A stretch of DNA of 64,000 nucleotides from Stakelama portus (GTDB taxonomy: Bacteria; Pseudomonadota; Alphaproteobacteria; Sphingomonadales; Sphingomonadaceae), in assembly GCF_003171655.1 (NCBI RefSeq), contig NZ_QFZL01000002.1:310001-374000 (forward strand), read 5' to 3'. This document shows positions 50,017 through 58,300 of the stretch, one piece after another. The position numbers and the translations under genes were made by a program. Position 1 is the first letter of the stretch, and each line of letters opens with the position of its first letter. The notes under the pieces were generated by a model. The model ran no database searches. It was not told the origin of the DNA and saw nothing but the letters and a program-made list of their open reading frames with translations.

Positions 50017-52341
50017 ATGCCCGTCACTGGAAAGGCGCCGTTTGCACTATTGGCGTCCATCGCGTTGCTCGGATCGACTGCGGTCATCCCGGTCACGCCC
50101 GGATTCGGACAGGATGCCCCTGCCTCGCAAGCGCAGTCCCCTGCCCGTGCCAGCTGGGAAGCCGCCGATCCGGCGATGGAAAAATTCCTCGACGAACTCA
50201 TCGCGAAGATGACGCTGGAGGAGAAAGTCGGGCAGCTGACACAGCTTACCAGCGACTGGGAATCGACCGGCCCGACGATGCGCGAAGGGTATAAGAACGA
50301 TATCCGCGCCGGCCGCGTCGGATCGATCTTCAATGCCTATACCGCTGAATATACACGTGAATTACAGCGTATCGCCGTCGAGGAAACCCGGCTCGGCATT
50401 CCGTTGCTGTTCGGATATGACGTCATCCACGGCCACCGCACCATCTTCCCCATCTCGCTCGGCGAAGCGGCGAGCTGGGACATGAAGGCGATCGAACTGG
50501 CCGCGCGCATTTCGGCACAGGAAGCGTCGGCAGAGGGCATTCACTGGACCTTCGCCCCGATGGTCGACATCGCGCGTGACCCGCGCTGGGGCCGCGTGTC
50601 GGAAGGTGCCGGTGAAGACACCTATCTGGGCAGCCGCATCGCCGAAGCCAATGTCCGGGGCTATCAGGGCGATGATCTGTCGCGCCCCGACACGATCCTG
50701 GCGACGGCCAAGCATTTCGCCGCCTATGGCGCCGCAGAGGCCGGCCGCGACTATAACACCACCGACATGTCGATGCGTCGGCTGAACGACGTCTATCTGC
50801 CGCCGTTCAAGGCCGCGCGCGACGCGGGCGTTGCAACTTTCATGACTGCTTTCAATGAGTTGAATGGTATTCCTGCAACCGGCAGCAAGATGTTGCTGAC
50901 CGACATCCTGCGCGACCAATGGGGCTTCAACGGCTTCGTGGTAACCGATTACACATCGATTAACGAAATGATTCCGCACGGTTATTCGGTCGATCTGGCG
51001 CAAGCCGCCGAACAGGCGATCAATGCCGGCGTCGACATGGACATGCAGGGCGCGGCGTTTCTCGACCATCTGAAGGAACTGGTCGAATCGGGCCGCGTCA
51101 GCGAGGAAACGGTCGATACCGCCGTCCGCCGCGTGCTGGAGATGAAGTACCGCCTCGGCCTGTTCGAGGATCCGTATCGCTACAGCGACGAGGCCCGGCA
51201 AAAGGCGACTCTCTATCGCCCCGATTTCCTCGAAGCTGCACGCGATATTGCCCGTCGTTCGATGGTGCTGCTCAAGAATGAAGGCGACACGCTGCCGATC
51301 GCGGCGACGGCACGCTCGATTGCGGTGATCGGTCCGCTGGCCGACAGCAAGACCGACATGATCGGCAGCTGGTCCGCCGCTGGCGATCGTCAGACGCGCC
51401 CGATCACGCCGCTGCAGGGCATTCGCGAGCGCGCCGGCGACGGCGTCACCGTCACCTATGCCAAGGGCGCCAGCTATGCGTTCGAAGATGGCGACAAGAC
51501 CGATGGCTTTGCCGAAGCACTTGCCGCCGCGCGCAATTCGGATGTCGTCGTCGCGGTGATGGGCGAGCGCTGGGACATGACCGGCGAAGCGGCCAGCCGC
51601 ACCTCGCTCGACCTGCCGGGCAACCAGCAGGCGCTGCTCGAACAGCTCGTCGCGACCGGCAAGCCGGTGATCCTGGTGCTGATGAGCGGCCGTCCGAACA
51701 CGATTCCCTGGGCCGCCGATCATGTGCCGGCGATCCTAGAGGCCTGGTATCCGGGCACCCAGGGCGGCTATGCCGTCGCCGACGTCCTGTTCGGTGACTA
51801 TAACCCGTCGGGCAAGCTGCCGATGACCTTTCCGCGCAATGTCGGACAGGTGCCGATCTATTATAATGCCGACAATACCGGCCGCCCCTACACGCCCGAC
51901 GTGCATGGTCAGAAATATCGCTCGCGCTATCTGAACACGCCCAACGAGCCGCAATGGGCGTTCGGCCATGGCCTCAGCTATACCAGCTTCGCCTATTCGC
52001 CGGTCACGCTGTCGAGCGACACGATCCGCCCGGGCCAGCCGCTCACTGCCAGCGTGACGGTGACCAACACCGGTGCGCGCGATGGCGAGGAAGTGGTGCA
52101 GCTCTATATCCGCGATCTGGTCGGATCGGTGGTCCGGCCGGTCCGCCAGCTCAAGGGCTTTGAAAAGATCGCGCTCAAGGCCGGCGAAAGCCGCACCGTC
52201 AGCTTCACGCTGACCGATGCCGACCTCGCCTTCACGCGCGCCGACAACAGCTTCGGCAGCGAGCCCGGCGCGTTCAAGCTGTGGATCGGCACGTCTTCGG
52301 ACGACAATGGTCAGGAGGCGGATTTCACGCTGACGCAATAA
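50017..52341 (+). CDS. Family GH3 beta-glucosidase, periplasmic
   Basis: 774 residues from ATG 50017, 8 bases after GGGGAG. A signal peptide ends near GFGQ-D. The TIM-barrel domain has KMTLEEKVGQLTQL, GIPLLFGYDVIHGHRTIFP, AKHFAAYGAAEAGRDYN, and nucleophile Asp311 in VVTDYTS. The alpha/beta sandwich contains GDTLPIAATARSIAVIGPLAD, and a fibronectin-III-like C-terminus closes with EVVQLYIRDLVGSVVRPVRQL (outline). The arrangement is that of BglX. It would release glucose from oligosaccharides made by the GH144-type enzyme. The sulfatase gene follows after 30 bp. Confidence 0.93.
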   Translation: MPVTGKAPFALLASIALLGSTAVIPVTPGFGQDAPASQAQSPARASWEAADPAMEKFLDELIAKMTLEEKVGQLTQLTSDWESTGPTMREGYKNDIRAGRVGSIFNAYTAEYTRELQRIAVEETRLGIPLLFGYDVIHGHRTIFPISLGEAASWDMKAIELAARISAQEASAEGIHWTFAPMVDIARDPRWGRVSEGAGEDTYLGSRIAEANVRGYQGDDLSRPDTILATAKHFAAYGAAEAGRDYNTTDMSMRRLNDVYLPPFKAARDAGVATFMTAFNELNGIPATGSKMLLTDILRDQWGFNGFVVTDYTSINEMIPHGYSVDLAQAAEQAINAGVDMDMQGAAFLDHLKELVESGRVSEETVDTAVRRVLEMKYRLGLFEDPYRYSDEARQKATLYRPDFLEAARDIARRSMVLLKNEGDTLPIAATARSIAVIGPLADSKTDMIGSWSAAGDRQTRPITPLQGIRERAGDGVTVTYAKGASYAFEDGDKTDGFAEALAAARNSDVVVAVMGERWDMTGEAASRTSLDLPGNQQALLEQLVATGKPVILVLMSGRPNTIPWAADHVPAILEAWYPGTQGGYAVADVLFGDYNPSGKLPMTFPRNVGQVPIYYNADNTGRPYTPDVHGQKYRSRYLNTPNEPQWAFGHGLSYTSFAYSPVTLSSDTIRPGQPLTASVTVTNTGARDGEEVVQLYIRDLVGSVVRPVRQLKGFEKIALKAGESRTVSFTLTDADLAFTRADNSFGSEPGAFKLWIGTSSDDNGQEADFTLTQ

Positions 52342-52371
52342 TCGTCGAACCAGTCAGGGAGAGGGAAGGAC

Positions 52372-53994
52372 ATGCGCTATCGTCTGATCCTGTTGAGCGC
52401 GCTCGCACCCGCCGTCATTTCGTGCACCCCGCAGGCACGAACGGCCCGCGATGCAGCCCCCTCTCCCGCCCCCCTTGCCGGCCCGCCCCGGCAAACCGCG
52501 CAGCAGCAGCGGCCCAATATCCTCTTCATCATGTCGGACGATCACGCCTATCAGGCGATCTCCGCCTATGGATCGCCGGTCTCGCAGCTGGCGCCGACAC
52601 CCAACATCGACCGAATAGCCCGCAACGGCGCGCGCTTCGATCAGAGCTTCGTCACCAATTCGCTGTGCGGACCCAGCCGCGCCGCGATGCTGACCGGCAA
52701 GTTCGGCAATGTGAACGGCTTCAACCAGAACGGCCAGACGTTCGACAACAACCAGTGGACCTGGCCACGCGCCTTTCACCGTGCCGGATATCAGACCGCC
52801 TTTTTCGGCAAATGGCATCTGAGCCACACGCCGGTCGGGCTGGAATTCGACGAATGGAAAGTGCTCGACGATCAGGGCGAATATTATAACCCCGATTTCA
52901 TCACGCCGCAGGGCAAGTCGCGGGTCGAGGGCTATGCGACCGATCTGATCACCGATTTCAGCCTCGACTGGCTGAAACACCGGCGCGATCCGGACAGGCC
53001 CTTCGTGCTGATGGTCCATCACAAGGCGCCGCACCGCAATTTCATGCCGCCGTTGCGCTATGTGCAGAAATATGACGGCGTCGAATTTCCGGTGCCGGTC
53101 AATTATTTCGACGGCTATGCCGGGCGTCAGGCCGCCGGCGCGCAGGAAATGAACATCTATCGCGACATGTATGAGGGGCACGACCTCAAGATGACGACCG
53201 CGGTGGGGTCGACCGAATTGCGCTATAATCGCTGGCCGGCGGCGTTCGACCGGATGACGCCGCAGCAGCGCGCCGAATGGGATCGGCTGCATCAGGCGAG
53301 CAACGACGCGATGAACGCGGCGCACCTGACCGGACGCGATCTCGCCGTCTGGAAATATCAGCGCTATATGCGCGAATATCTCGGTACCGTCGCCGCGGTC
53401 GACGACAGCGTCGGCGAACTGCTCGACTATCTTCGGGAGACCGGCCTCGATCGCAATACGATCGTCGTCTATACGTCGGATCAGGGTTTCTACCTTGGCG
53501 AACATGGCTGGTTCGACAAAAGGTTCATGTACGAAGAGTCATTCCGTACGCCGCTGCTGATACAATATCCGGGGCATATTCCGGCCGGATCGACCGTGTC
53601 GGCGATGGTCCAGAATATCGATTATGCGCCGACCTTCCTCGATTATGCCGGCGTGCCCGCCGATCCCGCCATTCAGGGACGATCGCTGCGTCAGGTTGCG
53701 CACGGTGACACGCCCGCCGACTGGCGGCGGTCGGTCTATTATCATTATTACGAATATCCCGGCTTCCACAGCGTCCGGGCGCATTATGGCGTGACCGATG
53801 GCCGCTATAAGCTGATCCGCTTCTACGGCCCGGACATCAATGCGTGGGAATTCTACGACCTCGCCACCGATCCGCACGAAATGCACAACCGGATCGACGA
53901 TCCGGCACAGCAGGCGCGCATTGCGCAAATGAAACAGGAGCTGATCCGCCTGCGCCGTCAATATCGCGACAGCGACGGTCCTGCGGTCCACTGA
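52372..53994 (+). CDS. Cys-type sulfatase (S1 family), probable lipoprotein
   Basis: 540 residues. A signal peptide has lipobox VISC-T (Cys18). Sulfatase motifs are NILFIMSDDHAY (metal-binding Asp pair), CGPSRAAMLTGKF with Cys99 as the residue to be converted to formylglycine, GKWHLSH, HHKAPH and YTSDQGFYLGEHGW. The overall pattern is nearest to glucosamine-6-sulfatase-like S1 members (for example the KAPH and GEHGWFDKR regions), but the substrate is not certain. It is co-transcribed with GH3, so it should desulfate the same glycan. It needs a formylglycine-generating enzyme; the locus encodes a relative with an altered active site. A strong terminator follows. Confidence 0.9.
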   Translation: MRYRLILLSALAPAVISCTPQARTARDAAPSPAPLAGPPRQTAQQQRPNILFIMSDDHAYQAISAYGSPVSQLAPTPNIDRIARNGARFDQSFVTNSLCGPSRAAMLTGKFGNVNGFNQNGQTFDNNQWTWPRAFHRAGYQTAFFGKWHLSHTPVGLEFDEWKVLDDQGEYYNPDFITPQGKSRVEGYATDLITDFSLDWLKHRRDPDRPFVLMVHHKAPHRNFMPPLRYVQKYDGVEFPVPVNYFDGYAGRQAAGAQEMNIYRDMYEGHDLKMTTAVGSTELRYNRWPAAFDRMTPQQRAEWDRLHQASNDAMNAAHLTGRDLAVWKYQRYMREYLGTVAAVDDSVGELLDYLRETGLDRNTIVVYTSDQGFYLGEHGWFDKRFMYEESFRTPLLIQYPGHIPAGSTVSAMVQNIDYAPTFLDYAGVPADPAIQGRSLRQVAHGDTPADWRRSVYYHYYEYPGFHSVRAHYGVTDGRYKLIRFYGPDINAWEFYDLATDPHEMHNRIDDPAQQARIAQMKQELIRLRRQYRDSDGPAVH

Positions 53995-54026
53995 CCGCGC
54001 AGCCGCTCGCAAACCGACCGGCCATG

Positions 54027-54064
54027 AAAAAGGCCCCGCATCGAACCGGATGCAGGGCCTTTTT
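54027..54064. terminator. Bidirectional intrinsic terminator between sulfatase and sugar permease
   Basis: AAAAAGGCCC then GCATC, loop GAACCG, GATGC then GGGCCTTTTT, with one mismatch. A and T runs on both sides fit two converging genes. Confidence 0.9.
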
Positions 54065-54114
54065 CCTGTGCCGTTCCGGGCCGGTCCTTGCGGAGCCGGC
54101 CCGATCGGGTTGGT

Positions 54115-55434
54115 TTATTCGAACACCGGCCGTTCTTCGGGAATGAACGGCTCTTCGGGTGCCACCTTGTTCCGCCAGCCATAGATGCCGAACGACGCGA
54201 TCACGCCATAGCAGATCGCCGGGATGACCAGCGCCATGGCAAGGCCCGCCGCGTCCGCCGTGGCACCGGTCGCCAGCGGCACCAGCGCGCCGCCGACAAT
54301 CGCAGTGCAGAGCAGGCCGGAAGCCTGAGGCGCCTGTTCGTTCAGTCCTTCGGTCGCGAGGCTGAAGATCGTCGGGAACATGATCGAGTTGAACAGGCCG
54401 ATGGCCACGATCGAATAGCCCGCCATTTCGCCGCTGGTGTTCGCGGAGATCGCGAGCAGCACGATGTTGATGCAGCCGAAGACGGCGAGCAACAGGCCGG
54501 GCTTGATGATGCGCAACAGGAACCCGCCGAGCATGCGCCCGATCAGCGCGCCGAGCCAGTAATAGGAAAGCATGACGCCCGCCGAACGCGGGTCGAGACC
54601 CAGCGTGCGCGTATCCTCGAGATAGTTGATCATCAGGCTGGCGATGGCGACTTCGGCGCCGACATAGACGAAGATGCCGAGCACGCCGAACGCAAGCCGC
54701 GGGCGCTTGAGAAGCGTGAATGTGCCTTCGACCTTGGTCTCTTCCACCTTATGATCGCCCAGCAGACCGCGCTTCCACCAGAAGAAGGCCGCGATCAGCA
54801 CCAAGACGATCGCAAGCCCGATATAGGTGTGGGCGATGACCGAGGTTTCCTGCGCCTGATAGGCACGCAGCGAAGCGCCGCTGAGCCCTTCGGGCATCGG
54901 TGCCGCTTCTTCGCCCAGGATCAGTTCCGCGCCGAAGCGGACCATCAGGAACACGCCGACCGAATTGAAGAACTGCGCGAAGGTCAGGCGGCTGTGCGCA
55001 GACTGGGGCGGCCCGAGCGAAATGATGAGCGGGTTCACTGCCACCTGAAGCAGCGTGATGCCGCCGCCCACCATGAACAACGCGGCCAGAAAGCCCCAAT
55101 AGATGCTGGAATAGGCCGCCGGCAGGAACAACAGGCAACCCGCCGCCATGATCGCGAATCCCAGCACGATGCCCCGGAAATAACCGAGCTTTTTCATCAG
55201 CATGCCAGCCGGGATCGAGAAGATCGCATAGCTGGTGAAAAACGCGAACTGCACCAGCATGCTCTGGGCATAGTTAAGGTCGAACAGCCCCTTGAGCTTG
55301 GGGATGAGGACGTCGTTCAGATTGGTGATGCCCCCGAACAGGAAGAACACCGCGACGACGATGACCAGCAAGCCGAACGACTGCTTGCCGGCGCCGCCTC
55401 CCGCCTGTGGTCCCTGACCTGCTACTGAAACCAT
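54115..55434 (-). CDS. FHS-family sugar permease (glucose/galactose or fucose type MFS)
   Basis: 439 residues with 12 membrane helices. Signature parts of the FucP/GluP group are FFLFGGITNLNDVLIPKLK, LVQFAFFTSYAIFSIPAG, LLQVAVNPLI and RLTFAQFFNSVG. It imports a hexose with protons. It follows GH97 by 24 bp on the same strand, so it probably takes up the glucose freed in the periplasm, in parallel with the ABC route for oligosaccharides. Confidence 0.92.
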   Translation of the reverse strand: MVSVAGQGPQAGGGAGKQSFGLLVIVVAVFFLFGGITNLNDVLIPKLKGLFDLNYAQSMLVQFAFFTSYAIFSIPAGMLMKKLGYFRGIVLGFAIMAAGCLLFLPAAYSSIYWGFLAALFMVGGGITLLQVAVNPLIISLGPPQSAHSRLTFAQFFNSVGVFLMVRFGAELILGEEAAPMPEGLSGASLRAYQAQETSVIAHTYIGLAIVLVLIAAFFWWKRGLLGDHKVEETKVEGTFTLLKRPRLAFGVLGIFVYVGAEVAIASLMINYLEDTRTLGLDPRSAGVMLSYYWLGALIGRMLGGFLLRIIKPGLLLAVFGCINIVLLAISANTSGEMAGYSIVAIGLFNSIMFPTIFSLATEGLNEQAPQASGLLCTAIVGGALVPLATGATADAAGLAMALVIPAICYGVIASFGIYGWRNKVAPEEPFIPEERPVFE

Positions 55435-55458
55435 TGTCTCTTCCTCCCCCTGGGGTGT

Positions 55459-57552
55459 TTATTGGACGGGCTGCACCGACATAGCGAAGCCGCCGCCCGC
55501 TTTCATTGCAATTATACGCTTGTCTTCGGACGTCACTGTGAACGTTCTCACATCCATCGCGAACCGATCGCCGTCAATCCCGCCTGTCTCGCCATCCTGC
55601 CATAGCGTGACGCTATATCGCTTGCCGGACGGCAGGAAGCTGAAATCGACGTCGAAGCTGCGAGCATGTTCGTCGGTAATCCCGCCGACATACCAATTCT
55701 CCGCGCCGCGCTCCTGCCGCGCGAAAACGGCGAACTCGCCAATCTCGCCGCCCAGCACGATGCTGCGTTCCCAATCGACCGGGACCTGACGGATGAAGTC
55801 CAGCGCGCGCGGCGCCTTTTCATAATTTTCGGGCAGGTCCGCTGCCATCTGCACCGGGCTGTAGAGTACGACATAATAGGCAAGCTGGCGCGCGAGCGTC
55901 GAGGGAATGGCGCGCCCTTCCTTGCCGGTCAGGCTGACGATGCCGGGGGTATAGTCCATCGGACCCGACAGCATCCGCGTAAACACCAGAGTGGGTTCAT
56001 GCGACGGCGGATTGATCGGATCGCCCCATGCGGCATATTCCATGCCACGCGCGCCTTCCCGGCTGAGCAGATTGGGATAGGTGCGGCGCAGGCCGGTGTC
56101 CTTGATCGGCTCGTGCGCGTCGATACCGACATGGTAGCGCGCGGCGAGCTCGGCCACGCGGACATGGTGATTGGCCATATATTGGCCGTCATGCCACTCC
56201 CAGATATTCTCGCCGTCAGCCCCCTGGCGCAGCACGCCACCGGCATCGGCGACATAGCCGGTCTTCACGACATGCACGCCCAGCCGTTCGTCCAGCGCAA
56301 AGGCATCGGCCATCTGGTCTTCATAGCGGCCGACATTGCCGGCGGTTTCGTGGTGGCCGATCAGTTCGACACCCTTTGACCGCGCATAGGCGGCCACGGC
56401 CTGGATATCGAAGTCCGGATAGGCGTGCGTGAAATCAAAGTTCCGCCCGCTGTCGCCGATCCAGTTTCCTTCCCAGCCCTTGTTCCATCCTTCGATCAGC
56501 ACGCCGCCAAAGCCGTTGGCAGCAGCGAAATCGATATAGCGTTTGGCGTGTTCGGTCGTCGCACCGTGGCGCGGCCCGGCCTCCCAGGTCCAGTCGCCGA
56601 TCTGCATCGCCCACCAGATGCCGATATATTTCATCGGCCTGATCCAGCTGACATCGCCAAGCTTGTTCGGCTCGTTGAGCGCCAGCATCATATCCGACGC
56701 GGCATAGAGGCCCGCCGCATCGTCGGCGATCTGGATCGTCCGCCAGGGCGTGTGGAACGGAGCGTTGCGAACCACCGAAGGGCCCGAAGGACCCGGCGCG
56801 AGATGCGAGCGAAAGCGCTGGCCATCGATCCGCTGCAGCCACATGCCGGCATAATCGACCAGCGCCGCTTCATGGATCGCGAGATGCAGTCCATCGGCGC
56901 GCCGGATCGTGAACGGCGTGTGCGCCGTGCCGACCTGATCGATCGGGGTCTTGTTGTAGATATATTCGTAGCGATTCCATTCGCCCGCCGGGATCCACCA
57001 CGCATCGCCCTGCCCGGCAATGTTGAATTCGGTCAGTTCGTCGTCGATCGCGATCGGCGCCGAGAACTGAGGCTGTTCGGGAAATTCGAAGCGGAAGCCG
57101 ATGCCGGTATCGAAGGCGCGAATCACCAGATCGATTCGCCGCTTGTCCTTGACCTGTTCAAGCAGGGGGACCCGCATTTCGCGATAGTCCATCGCGATGT
57201 GGCGCTTTTCGCCCCAGGGCTGGTCCCATGCCTCATGCCCGTCGCGATAATCGGGTGCACCGAGGAAAATACCGTGCTCGAACTTGCCCGTCCCGTTGAG
57301 CATGAAACCGAGCTTCGAGGGCGCGATCACCGGCTGTCCGTCGCGAAATACGGCATAGCGGGCAATATCGGCCTGGGTATCGACGCGCACTTGCAGCCGC
57401 CCGTCGGGCGATTCGACCGTGGCGTCCATCACGCGCTGGGGCGTTTGCGCATGCAGCGTCGCGGGAACCAGCATCAGCAGCGCCAGCATTGCCGCCATCA
57501 CGAAACGCAATGGCGAATCACAGGCGCCAGCGGGGGCGCGGGCAGCGGCCAT
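55459..57552 (-). CDS. Family GH97 alpha-glucosidase/alpha-galactosidase
   Basis: 697 residues from ATG 57552, with AGAGG ahead; the longer frame to 57615 would cover the operator. A signal peptide ends at LHAQ-T. Family parts seen are the N-terminal beta-sandwich (VESPDGRLQVRV, LGFMLNG), the barrel (YIGIWWAMQIGDWTWEAG, FGGVLIEGWNKGWEG, LIGHHETAGN) and DAHEPIKDTGLRRTYPN with catalytic acids. GH97 acts on alpha-glucosides (SusB type) or alpha-galactosides; which one cannot be settled by eye. A LacI-type perfect palindrome lies 36 bp upstream. It forms an operon with the FHS permease. Confidence 0.92.
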   Translation of the reverse strand: MAAARAPAGACDSPLRFVMAAMLALLMLVPATLHAQTPQRVMDATVESPDGRLQVRVDTQADIARYAVFRDGQPVIAPSKLGFMLNGTGKFEHGIFLGAPDYRDGHEAWDQPWGEKRHIAMDYREMRVPLLEQVKDKRRIDLVIRAFDTGIGFRFEFPEQPQFSAPIAIDDELTEFNIAGQGDAWWIPAGEWNRYEYIYNKTPIDQVGTAHTPFTIRRADGLHLAIHEAALVDYAGMWLQRIDGQRFRSHLAPGPSGPSVVRNAPFHTPWRTIQIADDAAGLYAASDMMLALNEPNKLGDVSWIRPMKYIGIWWAMQIGDWTWEAGPRHGATTEHAKRYIDFAAANGFGGVLIEGWNKGWEGNWIGDSGRNFDFTHAYPDFDIQAVAAYARSKGVELIGHHETAGNVGRYEDQMADAFALDERLGVHVVKTGYVADAGGVLRQGADGENIWEWHDGQYMANHHVRVAELAARYHVGIDAHEPIKDTGLRRTYPNLLSREGARGMEYAAWGDPINPPSHEPTLVFTRMLSGPMDYTPGIVSLTGKEGRAIPSTLARQLAYYVVLYSPVQMAADLPENYEKAPRALDFIRQVPVDWERSIVLGGEIGEFAVFARQERGAENWYVGGITDEHARSFDVDFSFLPSGKRYSVTLWQDGETGGIDGDRFAMDVRTFTVTSEDKRIIAMKAGGGFAMSVQPVQ

Positions 57553-57587
57553 TGCGATCCTCTCTCGATTCTGTTGTCGGCAATTTT

Positions 57588-57601
57588 TGTAACCGGTTAC
57601 A
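57588..57601. promoter_or_regulatory. LacI-type operator 4 (before GH97)
   Basis: TGTAACCGGTTACA, a perfect 14-bp palindrome, 36 bp upstream of the GH97 start. It is the best-conserved member of the set at 37747, 42899 and 49896. Confidence 0.75.
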
Positions 57602-57644
57602 GAAACCTTGTCCATGCGACGCCTCGGCGGATCGTGCAGACAGC

Positions 57645-57681
57645 AAAAAGCCCGCCGAACCTTCCGGTCCGACGGGCTTTT
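57645..57681. terminator. Intrinsic terminator after tRNA-Val
   Basis: AAAAGCCCG and CGGGCTTTT arms with inner pairing around TTCCGG. It lies 4 bases past the tRNA 3' end and reads out into a T-run on the minus strand. Confidence 0.8.
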
Positions 57682-57685
57682 GAAA

Positions 57686-57760
57686 TGGTGGGCGCGGCAA
57701 GGATTGAACTTGCGACCCCTGCGGTGTGAACACAGTGCTCTACCACTGAGCTACGCGCCC
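57686..57760 (-). tRNA. tRNA-Val (anticodon CAC), CCA encoded
   Basis: Acceptor GGGCGCG/CGCGCCC, anticodon stem CTGTG/CGCAG with loop TTCACAC, T-loop GTTCAAT, CCA at 57688-57686. Confidence 0.95.
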
Positions 57761-57848
57761 GAACCCATGACGAAGCATCGCCTCGCGCGATGGGAGGCGT
57801 GCCTCTAGGCAAGCAACCGGAGCTTGTCCAGCCCCGGTAGCGCACAGA

Positions 57849-58121
57849 TTAGTTGACTGCGTCCTTCAGGCCCTTGCCGGCCTTGAACTTCGGCTGGTTG
57901 GAAGCCTTGATGGTCATTTCTTCGCCGGTGCGCGGATTGCGACCAACCGAAGCCTTGCGCTTGCTGACCGAGAAGGTGCCGAAGCCGACCAGACGAACCT
58001 CGTCGCCCTTCTTCAGAGCGGTCGAGATCGAATCGAAAACGGCTTCCACGGCCTTGCTGGCATCGCCCTTGCTCAAGCTTGCGGTATCGGCAACCAATCC
58101 GATCAGTTCTTGCTTGTTCAT
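57849..58121 (-). CDS. hupB: DNA-binding protein HU
   Basis: 90 residues, the standard HU length. It binds and bends DNA without sequence preference and compacts the nucleoid. The beta-arm is intact: VGFGTFSVSKRKASVGRNPRTGE with the intercalating RNPRTG proline. It lies 179 bp downstream of lon on the same strand, a common gene order in proteobacteria. The 58122-58300 spacer is comparatively AT-rich and probably contains the hup promoter. Confidence 0.97.
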   Translation of the reverse strand: MNKQELIGLVADTASLSKGDASKAVEAVFDSISTALKKGDEVRLVGFGTFSVSKRKASVGRNPRTGEEMTIKASNQPKFKAGKGLKDAVN

Positions 58122-58300
58122 TCGCTGGGAACCCCCTGTACTGAATCACTATAAACTTGGAATCGACGAAAGCCGATATGACAGTAAGGCCGCTAAGACA
58201 CCTACTGTCAAAGGAAATCACGACACAATTTCGCCAAAAATGACGAACGCGCGAGCAACCCTCGGCGGGAAGCGCCCCCATAAACAACTCGCCGCGAAGA

